A stretch of 64,000 nt of DNA, taken from Ipomoea triloba. Taxonomy: Eukaryota > Streptophyta > Magnoliopsida > Solanales > Convolvulaceae. Positions 1 through 10,360 of the stretch are shown in pieces; position 1 is the stretch's first letter, and every line of letters begins with the position of its first letter. Below the pieces are notes generated by a model that made no database searches, had not been told where the DNA came from, and worked only from the letters and a program-made list of their open reading frames with translations. The position numbers were made by a program, and so were the translations under genes. The stretch lies in the NCBI RefSeq assembly GCF_003576645.1, contig NC_044922.1, positions 5,280,536 to 5,344,535 of the forward strand. Reading direction: 5' to 3'.

Positions 1-511
1 TTTTTCTTTTTTTTTTTTAATCACCAAAAAAAATGAGTTTCTTTTTTTTTTTTTCAACCAAATTATGAGTTTAGTTATCTCATGTTACAATTTTAAATCT
101 TTGGTTATGACTAAATTGTAATATTTGATCTTGTGGGAAAGTAATTTTTAATCAATAAAATTTTTGATGTGAAATGAACTAATTTAAATTACAACATGAT
201 TACAAATTTATGAACTATTCATACTCACACTAAACATGCCAAACGTGAAAAATGTCGGGTCTAAAGAAAATCTTGCACGATGTTGGTGTTAGATTTTGTC
301 CTTGCACCAACCAATTATCGAATTCTTTTTTATTAAATATTGTGAATCCTGTCCTAGATACAGACGAATGTTTTTTGGATTATGCCAAATTGTTGGAGTA
401 ATATCCTTTCTGTCCTGTAAGTTACTAATAGCGGCACTATGTACAGACATTAAAAACCAATATACTTATATTGCTATCTCAAATAGTGACAAAATTTGGT
501 GATTTTTTTTT
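1..511. other. AT-rich spacer, no gene seen
   Basis: AT-rich sequence with poly-T runs. No reading frame here resembles a known protein and no complete repeat could be delimited. It ends in the T-run that flanks the foldback element starting at 512. Confidence 0.6.
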
Positions 512-1081
512 GGGATAAGGGTCAAATAGACCCTCAAACTATAATCAATTGTGCAATTAGGCCCTCGAACAATAAAAAGCTTCAATTAGGCCCTCGAACT
601 TGTTATTTTGAGGCAAATAGACCCTTTAACCTATTTGTGACCTATAATTGCAGGTCACCAAAAATTCCGGCCAACTCCGGCGATCGTCCGGCGAAGTTCC
701 GGCAAACAACACAAAACCATCCACCACCGGCGACCGTGGAGATGGCCACCAACTGGTCGCCATCCCCAGTGACGGAGATGGCGACCAGTTGGTCGCCATC
801 TCCAGTAGACGGAGATGGTGACCAACTTGGTCACCATCTCCGCTGCCGGACTCCACCGGCGACCGTGAGGTCGCCGGTGGTGGATGGTTTTGTGTTGTTT
901 GCCGGACGATCGCCGGAGTTGGCCGGAATTTTTGGTGACCTGCAATTATAGGTCACAAATAGGTTAAAGGGTCTATTTGCCCCAAAATAACAAGTTCGGG
1001 GCCCTAATTGAAGCTTTTTATTGTTCAAGGGCCTAATTGCACAATTGATTATAGTTTGAGGGTCTATTTGACCCTTATCCC
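512..1081. mobile_element. Foldback MITE with internal palindrome array (copy A)
   Basis: Both ends carry GGGATAAGGGTCAAATAGAC in inverted orientation, and the arms stay complementary for roughly 210 bp (about 512-727 and 866-1081). T-runs flank both ends, compatible with a 9-bp target duplication of Ts, as expected of Mutator-like MITEs. The GC-rich centre (about 738-841) holds three successive 29-31-nt palindromes built on GGAGATGG...CCATCTCC. Open frames across it in several phases are by-products of the hairpin. No transposase is present. Confidence 0.8.
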
Positions 1082-1437
1082 TTTTTTTTTTTTTTACATA
1101 TTGCGTAATCTTTAAAATATATCAAATGATCCCTATTATCCTATTGAAGTACAAATAGTTAATATTGTCCCCAACTAAAATTCAAACCTATGATTTTCCA
1201 TTTGAGATAATCATTTCGTGCCACTAGGCTACCTATGACAATACTGTCCCCACTAAAGCTCGAACCTATAACTTCCTATATGAGAGAGTTACTTTGTGTC
1301 ACTAGACCACAAGGTTATTGTCCTAACTTTTCTCTCTAAATTACTTTTTGATTTAAATTAACTCCACCCATTTTTCCTCTTATGTACTTGTTTTATTTTT
1401 ATTTTCTAACCATTCGATTTACTAAATCGATGGCTAG
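1082..1437 (-). repeat. Two decayed SINE tRNA-like heads
   Basis: Read on the minus strand, about 1256-1320 and 1170-1245 each look like a tRNA-derived SINE head: an A-box-like GTCTAGTGnCAC, a CATATAGGAAGT-type spacer and a B-box-like GGTTCGAGC. They resemble the better-preserved SINE at 6138. No target duplication could be found. Confidence 0.5.
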
Positions 1438-1468
1438 TATTTGTCCACACTTCACAGGGAAAGCTTTG

Positions 1469-1507
<39 letters not shown>

Positions 1508-1931
1508 TATGGGCGGCGGTGCACTCCTACGAAAATTGTTACCTAGCTAGGAGAGAACGTAACTAAAAACTAATTAGAGTTGTATATTTAGAAAGAGCGA
1601 AAGAGCTAACGGATCAAGAGCAATAGAAAAAACTTATGTGACACTTTTTGTAAATAAATCAAAGTGTAAGTAACGACACTATATAGAATGGCATCATACA
1701 ACTTTTAACAATATAGAGCGCAAGTAAGTAAAACTACATAGTATTAGTTGTTAATACAAATTCAGAAAATTAAATATAAAGCTAAACCATACAAATTTAA
1801 CTCCTATTACACATGAAGGTAATAAGAAGTATTAAATATGGTAGAGTACCTTATTACTTTATTTTAAGTAACATACTACGAGTACAGAGGCATTGATACA
1901 TTACAAATTAAGCATCCATTTAATTTCATGT
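1438..1931. repeat. Duplicated MLP-flanking segment, copy 1
   Basis: This stretch matches 4398-4882 in the same orientation, for example GTTACCTAGCTAGGAGAGAA and AGAAAGAGCGAAAGAGCTAA in both. It lies just downstream (minus-strand sense) of an MLP copy each time, so it is the 3' flank of a segmental duplication that carried an MLP gene. It contains a TA microsatellite at about 1471-1499. Confidence 0.75.
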
Positions 1932-2091
1932 TCATGGGTTCAGCTTGGCATGGTGTTACGAAATTTATCACATACATTTTGATATAAAAGGGAGGGAAGA
2001 AAACAAGAGTGTGAGGTGTCTACATTGACCTTCAACTGCATGAATAGCTGAGCACATGGAGGGAAGATGATGTGGTCTTTCTTTAAGGATT
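1932..2091 (-). pseudogene. Truncated MLP-like (Bet v 1 family) pseudogene
   Basis: On the minus strand the sequence reads part of an MLP first exon (EILKERPHHLPSMCSAIHAV-like, about 2091-2024), then intron-like sequence, then only the last codons of the second exon (HHAKLNP and stop at 1932). It aligns with the intact minus-strand gene at 4883-5420 but lacks its start codon, a block at the end of exon 1 and about 200 bp of exon 2. The gene is therefore broken by several deletions and cannot encode the fold. It belongs to the duplicated segment beginning near 1438. Confidence 0.8.
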
Positions 2092-2329
2092 TCAAATAAA
2101 TTAAAATTGAACTAAAAGCTCAGTATATATGTTATAAACAAGAGTAAATAAATTAAAAACCTCATTATTGATTATTCGAACACAAATACATACATATAAT
2201 GCCACCTGATAATGGTCCATCTAATAAGCATTGAATATATGTAATTGTGTTTCCCATTAAGTTTCTGCTTTTACTTGGTGGCCTACATACACTAATTAAA
2301 ATAAATAAGGAGACTGGTTTTGGCAGGCC

Positions 2330-2336
2330 TATATAA
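2330..2336 (+). promoter_or_regulatory. TATA box of plus-strand MLP gene
   Basis: TATATAA within GGCCTATATAAGACT lies about 90 bp upstream of the ATG at 2425. The minus-strand MLP gene has the same context (GGCCTATATATAAGACT), so the core promoter was duplicated with the gene. Confidence 0.6.
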
Positions 2337-2424
2337 GACTACAAGGATGAGCTGATTTTCTCACAACTAAGAATCGAATCATCACTACATACATACTCTG
2401 ATCTCTTTGAGTGTTTGGTATAAT

Positions 2425-4037
2425 ATGGGCCTAAAAGGGAAGCTACTTGGGCAGATAGAGATCAGTATTAATGGAGATTTATTTCATGAAATCCTTGGAG
2501 CCAGACCCCATCATCTGCCTTCCATGACCTCAGTTGTTCTTGCAGTCGATGGCCAATGGGGAACTCAAGGCTGTACCACCATCTTTAAATATACCCAAGG
2601 TACGATAGTGTACATTGAATAAACATCGTCTTGTAATCCTAGTCGGCAAAGGATTACAAAAAGGAAATTTGAATTTGTGATATTGTGATTACAAGTTTGT
2701 ATTCTCAGCTATCTTAGTTGAGGTCACTCCACCTCAAAATCTTGTTTTAATTTCTATCATTTCCTCCCTTAGGGCATGTTTACTAACAGAAAACTGTTGT
2801 CTGTTTTCTGTTTTCTAATTTTTCCAGTTTTCATTCTCTGTTTTATGTTTAGACAATTTGTTTACTAACACTTATTTTTTCAAATTTATTTTTTTAGATT
2901 AACGTTATAAAATTAACAATAAGTTTAATTTCCTGTGATTTTTAGACCTTATATTTAAAATATTTTAAAATATATTTGGTTTAAATAGAATAAATATATT
3001 TTTTACTTTTAAGTCCAATATATGTAAAAAAAAATTAAATTTGATATCCGAACCAAATTTATATCTGTATATAGCATAAATAAAAATATATATGAAGTTA
3101 TGAACCAATAACTTATTAAGTTCACATAAAATTTAGTTTAGATAATATTAATATTTTTTGAGCTAATATTTAAAATATGTTTGGATATATTCATTTGAAT
3201 GACATGTATATTATTTTGAAATCTAATATAGTAATATATGTGAAATTTCGATATCTAATATATGGACCAAACTTGTATCCGATATAACATAATTAAAAAT
3301 ATTCGAACCAATAATCAATTGAGTTCAATCCAAATATATATAAAACGTGGTATAGATTTCAATTTTTAATTTTGATAATGTGAATGATGTATAATTTTAA
3401 GCATAACCAAATAAATGTGAATGATGTATAATAAATGTAATCATAGTAATGAATAAATATGTAAGTAGATAATGGTGAGAATGTGGTTATAGTGACATAT
3501 AGTATAATAGATGATAGTTGATTATGTTTTTCATTTAGAAAACAGTTTTTTTTAGTGTTTCAGTTTTCTAGAAAATTGAAAAATTATTTTCTATTTTCAA
3601 AATGGAAAACTGTGCTAGTAAACATGTTTTCTGTTTTCTGTTTTTCAGTTTTTCAAATTTCCAGAAAACTGGAGAAAATTTCCAGTTAGTAAACAAGCCC
3701 TCAAAATGTTATGTGACCTTTTTGTTAACACATGGATATTCTAATTAATGCTTGGCGTATAGGTGAGAAAACTGAAATCGGGGAGAGTTTTATGGACACT
3801 ATAGATGATGAGAAGAAAATGGTGAAATACAGAGTGGTAAAAGGTGACATCTTGAAATCTTTTAAGAGTTTCATCATAACATGTGAAGTTGAAACCAATG
3901 GAGATGACAACTTTGTGACTTGGACTGTTGTGTATGAAAAGCTCAAAGAGGAGATTCCTGAGCCACTCACCTTTATGGAATATTTGTTTACACTGACCAA
4001 AGAAACGGTGGATCACCTTGCCAAGGTGAACCCATGA
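2425..4037 (+). CDS. MLP-like protein (Bet v 1 / major latex protein family)
   Basis: Two exons, 2425-2599 and 3763-4037, joined across a GT-AG intron in phase 1 (Gly codon split), give 149 residues, the usual length for major latex proteins. The start is the ATG before GLKGKLLGQIEI, matching the minus-strand paralogue; an upstream TTG extension is not needed. Exon 1 has the family's N-terminal strand and HHLPSM segment. Exon 2 has the KKMVKYRVVKGDIL and FVTWTVVYEKLKEEIPEP strands and the C-terminal helix. Family knowledge: the Bet v 1 fold forms a hydrophobic cavity that binds small ligands; MLPs are cytosolic and linked to defence and development. The ligand cannot be read from sequence. 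The 1.16-kb intron is mostly a MITE (2772-3700). It lies divergently from the next MLP copy and close to an MLP pseudogene. Confidence 0.9.
2772..3700. mobile_element. PIF/Harbinger-like MITE inside MLP intron
   Basis: Imperfect terminal inverted repeats GGGCATGTTTACTAAC and GTTAGTAAACAAGCCC bound about 930 bp of AT-rich non-coding sequence. Flanking trinucleotides TTA and TCA fit a decayed 3-bp TTA target duplication typical of Harbinger-type elements. The arms carry extended complementarity (TTTTCTGTTTTC versions at both ends). It accounts for most of the intron; the minus-strand paralogue has only a short intron. Confidence 0.7.
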
Positions 4038-4397
4038 ATATGAGTCGTAATTATAATTATATATTAATAATATATTAAATAATGGATGCTTTGTGATGTA
4101 TCGTATTAGTGCCTCTATATTCAAACTTCAAAGTGTGTGTTACGTTGTAAAATAAGTAAAGAATTATTTCCTTGCAGTTCATAAATAAAATAATGTGGTA
4201 TTTTATAATATTTAATACTTCCGATTATCTTCTTGTGTATTATGGGCAATAAACATTAATATAAGCAAGTCTGGTATGTAAATGAGCTATGAACGAATTA
4301 TAATATATAAGTAGTGTGTACTACACTTTAATATTTTTATTTGTTTTTTTTTTGGAAAATAATATTTTTATTTGTTAAGTTCTTTATTTTTGTTTTT

Positions 4398-4882
4398 ATT
4401 TGTCCACACTTCGAACGGAAAGCTTTGTTTTATATATGTGTGGGCGCGCGCGGCGGTGCACTCTTGCGAAAACTGTTACCTAGCTAGGAGAGAACTAAGA
4501 ATCAATTAGAGTTGTATATTTAGAAAGAGCGAAAGAGCTAACGGATCAAGATCAATAGAAAAAACGGAGGTGACATTTTTGAAAATAAATCAATCTTTAA
4601 AGTATAAGTAACAACACTATATAGAATGACAACATTCAACTTTCAACAATATAGAGTGCAAATAAGTAAATTAAACTACAATCTATATATTGATAATATA
4701 AATTCAGGAAATTAAATATAAAACTAAACAATAAAAATTTGAACTCCTATTACACATGAAGGTAATAAGAAGTATTAAATATGGTAGAAAACCTTATTGC
4801 TTTAATTTATTTTAAGTAACACACTACGAGTATAGATCGAGGCATTGATACATTACAAAGCATCATCCATTTAATTTCTTCT
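4398..4882. repeat. Duplicated MLP-flanking segment, copy 2
   Basis: Partner of 1438-1931. The order of blocks is the same: TTTGTCCACACTTC, a GGCGGTGCACTC block, the GAGAGAAC block, then the MLP 3' end. Small indels separate the two copies, so this is an old duplication and not an assembly copy. Confidence 0.75.
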
Positions 4883-5420
4883 TCATGGATTTAGCTTGGC
4901 GTGGTGATCGTCCATATCTTTGGTCATATTAAAAAGAAACTCCAAATAGGAGAGTGGCTCCGGAATTTCCTCTTTCAGCTTCTCATACTCGAGAGTCCAT
5001 GTCACAAAGTTGTCATCGCCATTGCTATCAACTTCACATGTTACGGTAAAGTTCTTATAAGATTCCAAGACATCACCACCAACCACTCTGAATTTCACCA
5101 TTTTTTTCTCATCATCTATCGCCTCAATAACATCCTCAGCGGTTTTGGTTTTCCCATCTGTCAAACATTAATTACAAAAATTGTCACATAACATTTTGAT
5201 ATAAAAGTGAGGAGGAAAGAAAAGAGGAGTGTCTACCATGGGTAAATTTGAAGATGACGGTAGAGCCACTAGAGCCCACAGTTCCCCATTGGCCTTCAAC
5301 TTCATGAATAGCTGAGCACATGGAGGGAAGATGATGTGGTCTTTCTTTAAGGATTTCATGATATAAATCTCCATGAAAGCTGATCTCTACCTGCCCAAGC
5401 AGCTTGCCTTTCAGGCCCAT
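4883..5420 (-). CDS. MLP-like protein (Bet v 1 / major latex protein family), second copy
   Basis: Exon 1 runs 5420-5237 and exon 2 5157-4883, with a 79-bp GT-AG intron in phase 1; the spliced product has 152 residues. Exon 1 reads MGLKGKLLGQVEIS, HHLPSMCSAIHEVEGQWG and a KFTHG strand. Exon 2 carries DDEKKMVKFRVVGGDVLESY and FVTWTLEYEKLKEEIPEP and ends HHAKLNP. It is very similar along its length to the plus-strand MLP gene, with a few extra residues before the intron. Role by family: small-ligand binding in a Bet v 1 fold, cytosolic. The intron position is the same in both copies. A TATA motif at 5488-5496 and the leader resemble those of the plus-strand copy, so both may share regulation. 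Confidence 0.9.
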
Positions 5421-5487
5421 CTTATACCAAAGAGAGTAGTGATGAATATTTTTAGTTGTGATGAGAAACTCAGGTGATGATTGGAGT

Positions 5488-5496
5488 CTTATATAT
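5488..5496 (-). promoter_or_regulatory. TATA box of minus-strand MLP gene
   Basis: TATATATA in the minus-strand context GGCCTATATATAAGACT, about 70 bp upstream of the ATG at 5420. The same context precedes the plus-strand MLP gene. Confidence 0.6.
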
Positions 5497-5534
5497 AGGC
5501 CTTCAGCTCAAATAATGACAATTTATATTATGGA

Positions 5535-5880
5535 CGCGGGTAGCACTATGGATCCTGGTCTAATACACAGAATTTAACTTTATAATATACAGAATTCATA
5601 TTCATAATGATCCTGATCCAATACACAGAATTTGACTTATAATGTATAGAATTCATGTTCATAATACATATATATACATAAACACAGTATAATTAAAATG
5701 AATTAAATACTTAACATAATACATATAATTCATGTTCATAATGCACAGAATTCATGTTCATTATATCGTGTTTATGTGTATGTGTATTATAAACATGAAT
5801 TCTGTACACTATAATTTTAAATTCTGTGTATTGGATCAGGTTTTACCGTGTACCGTGGACCTTGGTCCACGATATAACAA
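5535..5880. mobile_element. MITE of the TATGGACC-terminus family, EcoRI-like core repeats
   Basis: The left end reads CTATGGATCCTGGTC and the right end GGACCTTGGTCCACGATATA, inverted relatives of each other. Inside are repeated GAATTCATGTTCATAATRCA units on the left and their complement on the right (AATTCTGTGTATTGGATCAG), so the whole folds back. No coding capacity. Element ends are approximate because no clean target duplication was found. Confidence 0.6.
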
Positions 5881-6137
5881 TTGTCCAATAATGTTACCAA
5901 TTCCCAACCACCCTGCTTACCTTATTCAATTATTTCATTTATTTGATTATTTTTGTGAATCATATACTAACGTAACCTACACCACATAAATAGATAAATA
6001 GTACATACAATAATTGAATATTACTATTCACGAGCTATAAATGAGAAAGTGACAATACTAATTGGTAGACCTGGCCTCAACATAGTTGTGATGCAAGCAT
6101 CACAAGAGCTAATAATCAGCAAACTAACTAACATACA

Positions 6138-6302
6138 CCAGCCAAAGACCTTGTAGTGTAGTGGCACCCGGTTATACCCCACATGGGAAGGGTGAGTTTG
6201 AGCCTCAGTACAGGTGATATTGACTCTATGTGTTTCATTTGGTTGAGAAAGTAGCTATGAACAGATACTATGTTGTAACAGAGTCAATAGCACTAAAAAA
6301 AA
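6138..6302 (+). mobile_element. SINE, full length with 11-bp target duplication
   Basis: A 165-bp body starts with a tRNA-like head (A-box-like TGTAGTGGCACCCGG, B-box-like GTTTGAGCC), continues through a tRNA-unrelated part (CATTTGGTTGAGAAAGTAGC, TGTAACAGAGTCAATAG) and ends in an A-run. ACTAACATACA is repeated directly at 6127-6137 and 6303-6313. The head and tail match the copy at 43493. SINEs are transcribed by RNA polymerase III and mobilised by LINE enzymes; none of that machinery is encoded here. Confidence 0.9.
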
Positions 6303-6623
6303 ACTAACATACAGGTACAATAATTTATATATGTTTAATTCATGATATTTACAATTTTAGTTAAGCAGATAGCCCCTGAAGAAAATTTATAATTCTGTCC
6401 CCAACAGAGGAAGCTAGAAACCATTGCGTTCTGATGTTGTCTTGTGGATTAAAAATAATTTATTAACATTTTTTTTATTATAGTTAATTAACTATATAAA
6501 TAAATATTAAAAAAAAAGTAGAAGAAATCTTTTAAAATGTTTTGAAATTATAATAAATCTTTATATTGAAGATAAATTTCAAGTGCCACCAACCTGGCTT
6601 AGTGTGAGGTAAAAATGATGGTC

Positions 6624-7889
6624 TATCCCAAGTTCATAGTATAAACAGAAAATACTAGAACAACTTTCATTTCTTACTCTCAACTTTTATTCCTTCTCAC
6701 AAATTTTTGATGTCACACTTTTTTGGGATTCATATGATAAAAATATACTATCAATATTTGCTACATCATGAAGTAAAAGTGATGTAGTAGAATTTAAAAG
6801 GACATATAATAGAAATATAGAACTCTAGTATAGACCGTGCTATTAGTTCGAGCCCGGCCCATAGATATTGGACCAGGTTTGGCTAATCAAATAGATGGAC
6901 CTAGACAAGAACACATCCATTTGATACCTCTACCAGTACTCGACCTATTCGCATACCAACTAAGACAACTAGGAATACGGTAAATTATACAATGTATCAG
7001 GGTTTACCATGCATTGTGGATTCTGATTCAAAAATAATCTTCAGATTTTGTACTGCAATTGACACACTCTGTACCTGTGGTTAATCGTTTTTGTACCTGT
7101 AAACAAATTGAAGACACATCACATAGTAATTACAGACACTTAACATGATAATTACAGACTCATTGCATGAACTGTTAACTGCAAGTACAAAATATGTTAA
7201 CTGCACATACACATATAACATGTTGACCAACATCTTATGTATCTGCAGTTAACAATTTATCTAGTTATCGTATATGTAATTACCATGTTATGTGCTTTTA
7301 ATTTGTTTACAAGTATATAAATTGTTAATTGCAAATAAAAAAGTGTTAATTGTATATACATAATTTTTGGATCAGGATTCACAATGAAATATGGAATTTT
7401 TTTTTTTTGAAAACAATGAAATATGAATCTAGTCCATGGTATAACGAGTTGTAGGAATACACTCACCGCCTACTACCGCAAATTATGTTGTGGACCTGGG
7501 TCCAAAACTACGTCGTTTTGTCTTTTTTTTTTTTTAAATTAGTAAACATATTACTGAATATAGAGTTGTCCAAAAATGTGTGAATGTAGAGGTTTCAAAG
7601 TGTGAATGTAGAGTATAGAAATCGTGAATGTAGACTTGTGATTGTGTGAATGTAGAGTTGCCCAAAAATGTGTGAATGTGGAGGTTTCGAATTGTGAATA
7701 TGGAGTATAGAAATCGTGAATGTACAGTTATGCATGTGTGAATCTGTAATAGAGTTAAGAAGTTCTAGCAACTTGTAGCCCTATAATGTGTGAATGTGGA
7801 GTTCTCACGTTGTGAATATGGAGTATAGGACCTGTGAATATAGAGTTTTGAATGTGTGAATGCATAACAGTGGTAATATAGTTACTAAA
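6624..7889. repeat. 1,266-bp direct repeat, copy 1 (abuts an N gap)
   Basis: Reappears at 7911-9176 with a constant offset of 1287; every segment I compared is identical. The first copy stops exactly at the 21-N gap and the second starts exactly after it, which is the pattern of an assembly duplication. It includes one copy of the MITE at about 6985-7450 and the start of the element whose other copy begins near 8765. Confidence 0.9.
6985..7450. mobile_element. MITE of the TATGGACC-terminus family, GTTAACTGCA repeats
   Basis: Ends are related in inverted orientation: AATTATACAATGTATCAGG on the left and AGTCCATGGTATAACGAGTT on the right. The interior is a degenerate array of GTTAACTGCA(A/C)RTACA-like units in both orientations. 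No coding capacity. A second, apparently identical copy lies at about 8272-8737 inside the suspected assembly duplication. Confidence 0.6.
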
Positions 7890-7910
7890 NNNNNNNNNNN
7901 NNNNNNNNNN
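7890..7910. other. Assembly gap (21 N)
   Basis: Run of undetermined bases separating the two copies of the 1,266-bp repeat. Confidence 1.
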
Positions 7911-9176
7911 TATCCCAAGTTCATAGTATAAACAGAAAATACTAGAACAACTTTCATTTCTTACTCTCAACTTTTATTCCTTCTCACAAATTTTTGATGT
8001 CACACTTTTTTGGGATTCATATGATAAAAATATACTATCAATATTTGCTACATCATGAAGTAAAAGTGATGTAGTAGAATTTAAAAGGACATATAATAGA
8101 AATATAGAACTCTAGTATAGACCGTGCTATTAGTTCGAGCCCGGCCCATAGATATTGGACCAGGTTTGGCTAATCAAATAGATGGACCTAGACAAGAACA
8201 CATCCATTTGATACCTCTACCAGTACTCGACCTATTCGCATACCAACTAAGACAACTAGGAATACGGTAAATTATACAATGTATCAGGGTTTACCATGCA
8301 TTGTGGATTCTGATTCAAAAATAATCTTCAGATTTTGTACTGCAATTGACACACTCTGTACCTGTGGTTAATCGTTTTTGTACCTGTAAACAAATTGAAG
8401 ACACATCACATAGTAATTACAGACACTTAACATGATAATTACAGACTCATTGCATGAACTGTTAACTGCAAGTACAAAATATGTTAACTGCACATACACA
8501 TATAACATGTTGACCAACATCTTATGTATCTGCAGTTAACAATTTATCTAGTTATCGTATATGTAATTACCATGTTATGTGCTTTTAATTTGTTTACAAG
8601 TATATAAATTGTTAATTGCAAATAAAAAAGTGTTAATTGTATATACATAATTTTTGGATCAGGATTCACAATGAAATATGGAATTTTTTTTTTTTGAAAA
8701 CAATGAAATATGAATCTAGTCCATGGTATAACGAGTTGTAGGAATACACTCACCGCCTACTACCGCAAATTATGTTGTGGACCTGGGTCCAAAACTACGT
8801 CGTTTTGTCTTTTTTTTTTTTTAAATTAGTAAACATATTACTGAATATAGAGTTGTCCAAAAATGTGTGAATGTAGAGGTTTCAAAGTGTGAATGTAGAG
8901 TATAGAAATCGTGAATGTAGACTTGTGATTGTGTGAATGTAGAGTTGCCCAAAAATGTGTGAATGTGGAGGTTTCGAATTGTGAATATGGAGTATAGAAA
9001 TCGTGAATGTACAGTTATGCATGTGTGAATCTGTAATAGAGTTAAGAAGTTCTAGCAACTTGTAGCCCTATAATGTGTGAATGTGGAGTTCTCACGTTGT
9101 GAATATGGAGTATAGGACCTGTGAATATAGAGTTTTGAATGTGTGAATGCATAACAGTGGTAATATAGTTACTAAA
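7911..9176. repeat. 1,266-bp direct repeat, copy 2
   Basis: Partner of 6624-7889. This copy continues without interruption into unique sequence at 9177, so it is probably the genuine one. Confidence 0.9.
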
Positions 9177-9636
9177 TATATATTCCTGTAATGTGTGAAT
9201 GTGGAGGTTACAATTTGTGAATATAGAGTATAGTGTATGTGAATGTAGAGTTTATGTTCCACACTTCAAGCCAATATGTTTAGTAAATAAAAAAAAAAGG
9301 GAAAATTGTAATTTTTGCCCCTCCATAATATGTCAATTATCAATGTCACCCCTGAATTATTAGTGGTGTAAATGTTGCCCCTCAATTTTTAAAATCGGTA
9401 CATATATTGCCCCTCCCGTACCGATAGGAGGGGCAATATTTACACCATAGAGGGACAATATATGTACCGTTTTTGAAAATTGAGGGACAATATTTGCACC
9501 ACTAATAATTTAGGGGTGACATTAATAATTGACATATTATAGAGGGGCATAAATTATAATTTTCCCTTTAAAAAAATGTCATTTTTGGACCCAGGGCCAC
9601 CTTGCAAGGTGGACCTGGGTCCACGGCATAACTAAT
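8765..9636. mobile_element. MITE of the TATGGACC-terminus family, GTGAATGTAGAG repeats
   Basis: The left terminus AAATTATGTTGTGGACC and the right terminus GGTCCACGGCATAACTAA are inverted relatives. The interior is an irregular array of GTGTGAATGTAGAGTT-like units (about 8860-9250), interrupted by a separate hairpin MITE at 9299-9566. A truncated duplicate of the left part begins near 7478 in the suspected assembly duplication. Confidence 0.6.
9299..9566. mobile_element. Near-perfect hairpin MITE nested in larger element
   Basis: GGGAAAATTGTAATTTTTGC at the left pairs with GCATAAATTATAATTTTCCC at the right, and the arms remain complementary almost to the centre (CCCTCCCGTACCGATAGGAG). A-rich and T-rich flanks probably include the target duplication. 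About 268 bp, non-coding. Transcripts would form a long double strand, a typical substrate for small-RNA silencing. Confidence 0.85.
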
Positions 9637-10360
9637 GGCCTACTACCTCCTGAGTCATCTTTACGAGTAGTTAGGACTTAGGGTCCATCCTTTATCCTCC
9701 CTAGTCCCTAGCCCATGGACTACTCCCCCACCCTAGTACTATTCCTAGGCCTGTCCTGAAAATCCCAATAGGCCCAGACTATCAGGCCCATTTTCTACCA
9801 CTCACAGCCCCATCAAATCTTGATTAGTGTTGTAAAAATCGCGTTTAGACATTGTTAATCGGAGGCACTGCTCAATCGTGATATTTTAGCATTTAAACGC
9901 CAACTCGACCGAGTTAACTCAGCGAAATCGGTCGAGTTATTATTTTTTCATTAATTTTTTTTTTACAATCCGAGAAACATGTGTAGTATGTTTTTATGTG
10001 TATGTGTATATGTGTGTGTGTATATAGAATACAATACACACACACAATCTTTAGTGTTTTTCTTTGTTGTGTTTGGCTTAGGCGCTAGGCGGGCCTCTAG
10101 CGCCCAACTAGCGCCTAGCGTATTTTGCAACCTTGATCTTGATTTTTTTTATAATTACGTTGTTTTTAGTTCTTTAAATAAAATACGAGGTAATAAATTA
10201 TTGTATGAATAAGATGCTTTAATGTATTGGAAAGATCATAGCCCCTAGTGAAGGTGACCTTTTGATGAAGTTTGTCATGTGACCCTAACTAGTAAATGAT
10301 CACAAGAAAGTAAACCAACTTAAGTTGTTTATAACCTAATAGTTACTAAACTAATTGCTC
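9637..10360. other. Spacer with simple repeats, no gene seen
   Basis: Contains a TG/AC-rich simple repeat (about 10000-10045) and a short palindromic GGCGCTAGGCGGGCCTCTAG region near 10080. No supported gene. Confidence 0.5.

Noticed and set aside
496..1028. Overlapping 65-151-codon frames on both strands
   Set aside because: All lie within the foldback element; mirrored frames are a by-product of the long inverted repeat and GC-rich palindromes.
6138..6210. Possible tRNA gene
   Set aside because: A- and B-box-like segments are present, but the cloverleaf arms do not pair and a SINE tail with target duplication follows.
7257..8753. Two identical 69-codon minus-strand frames
   Set aside because: The same AT-rich MITE sequence seen twice because of the 1,266-bp repeat.
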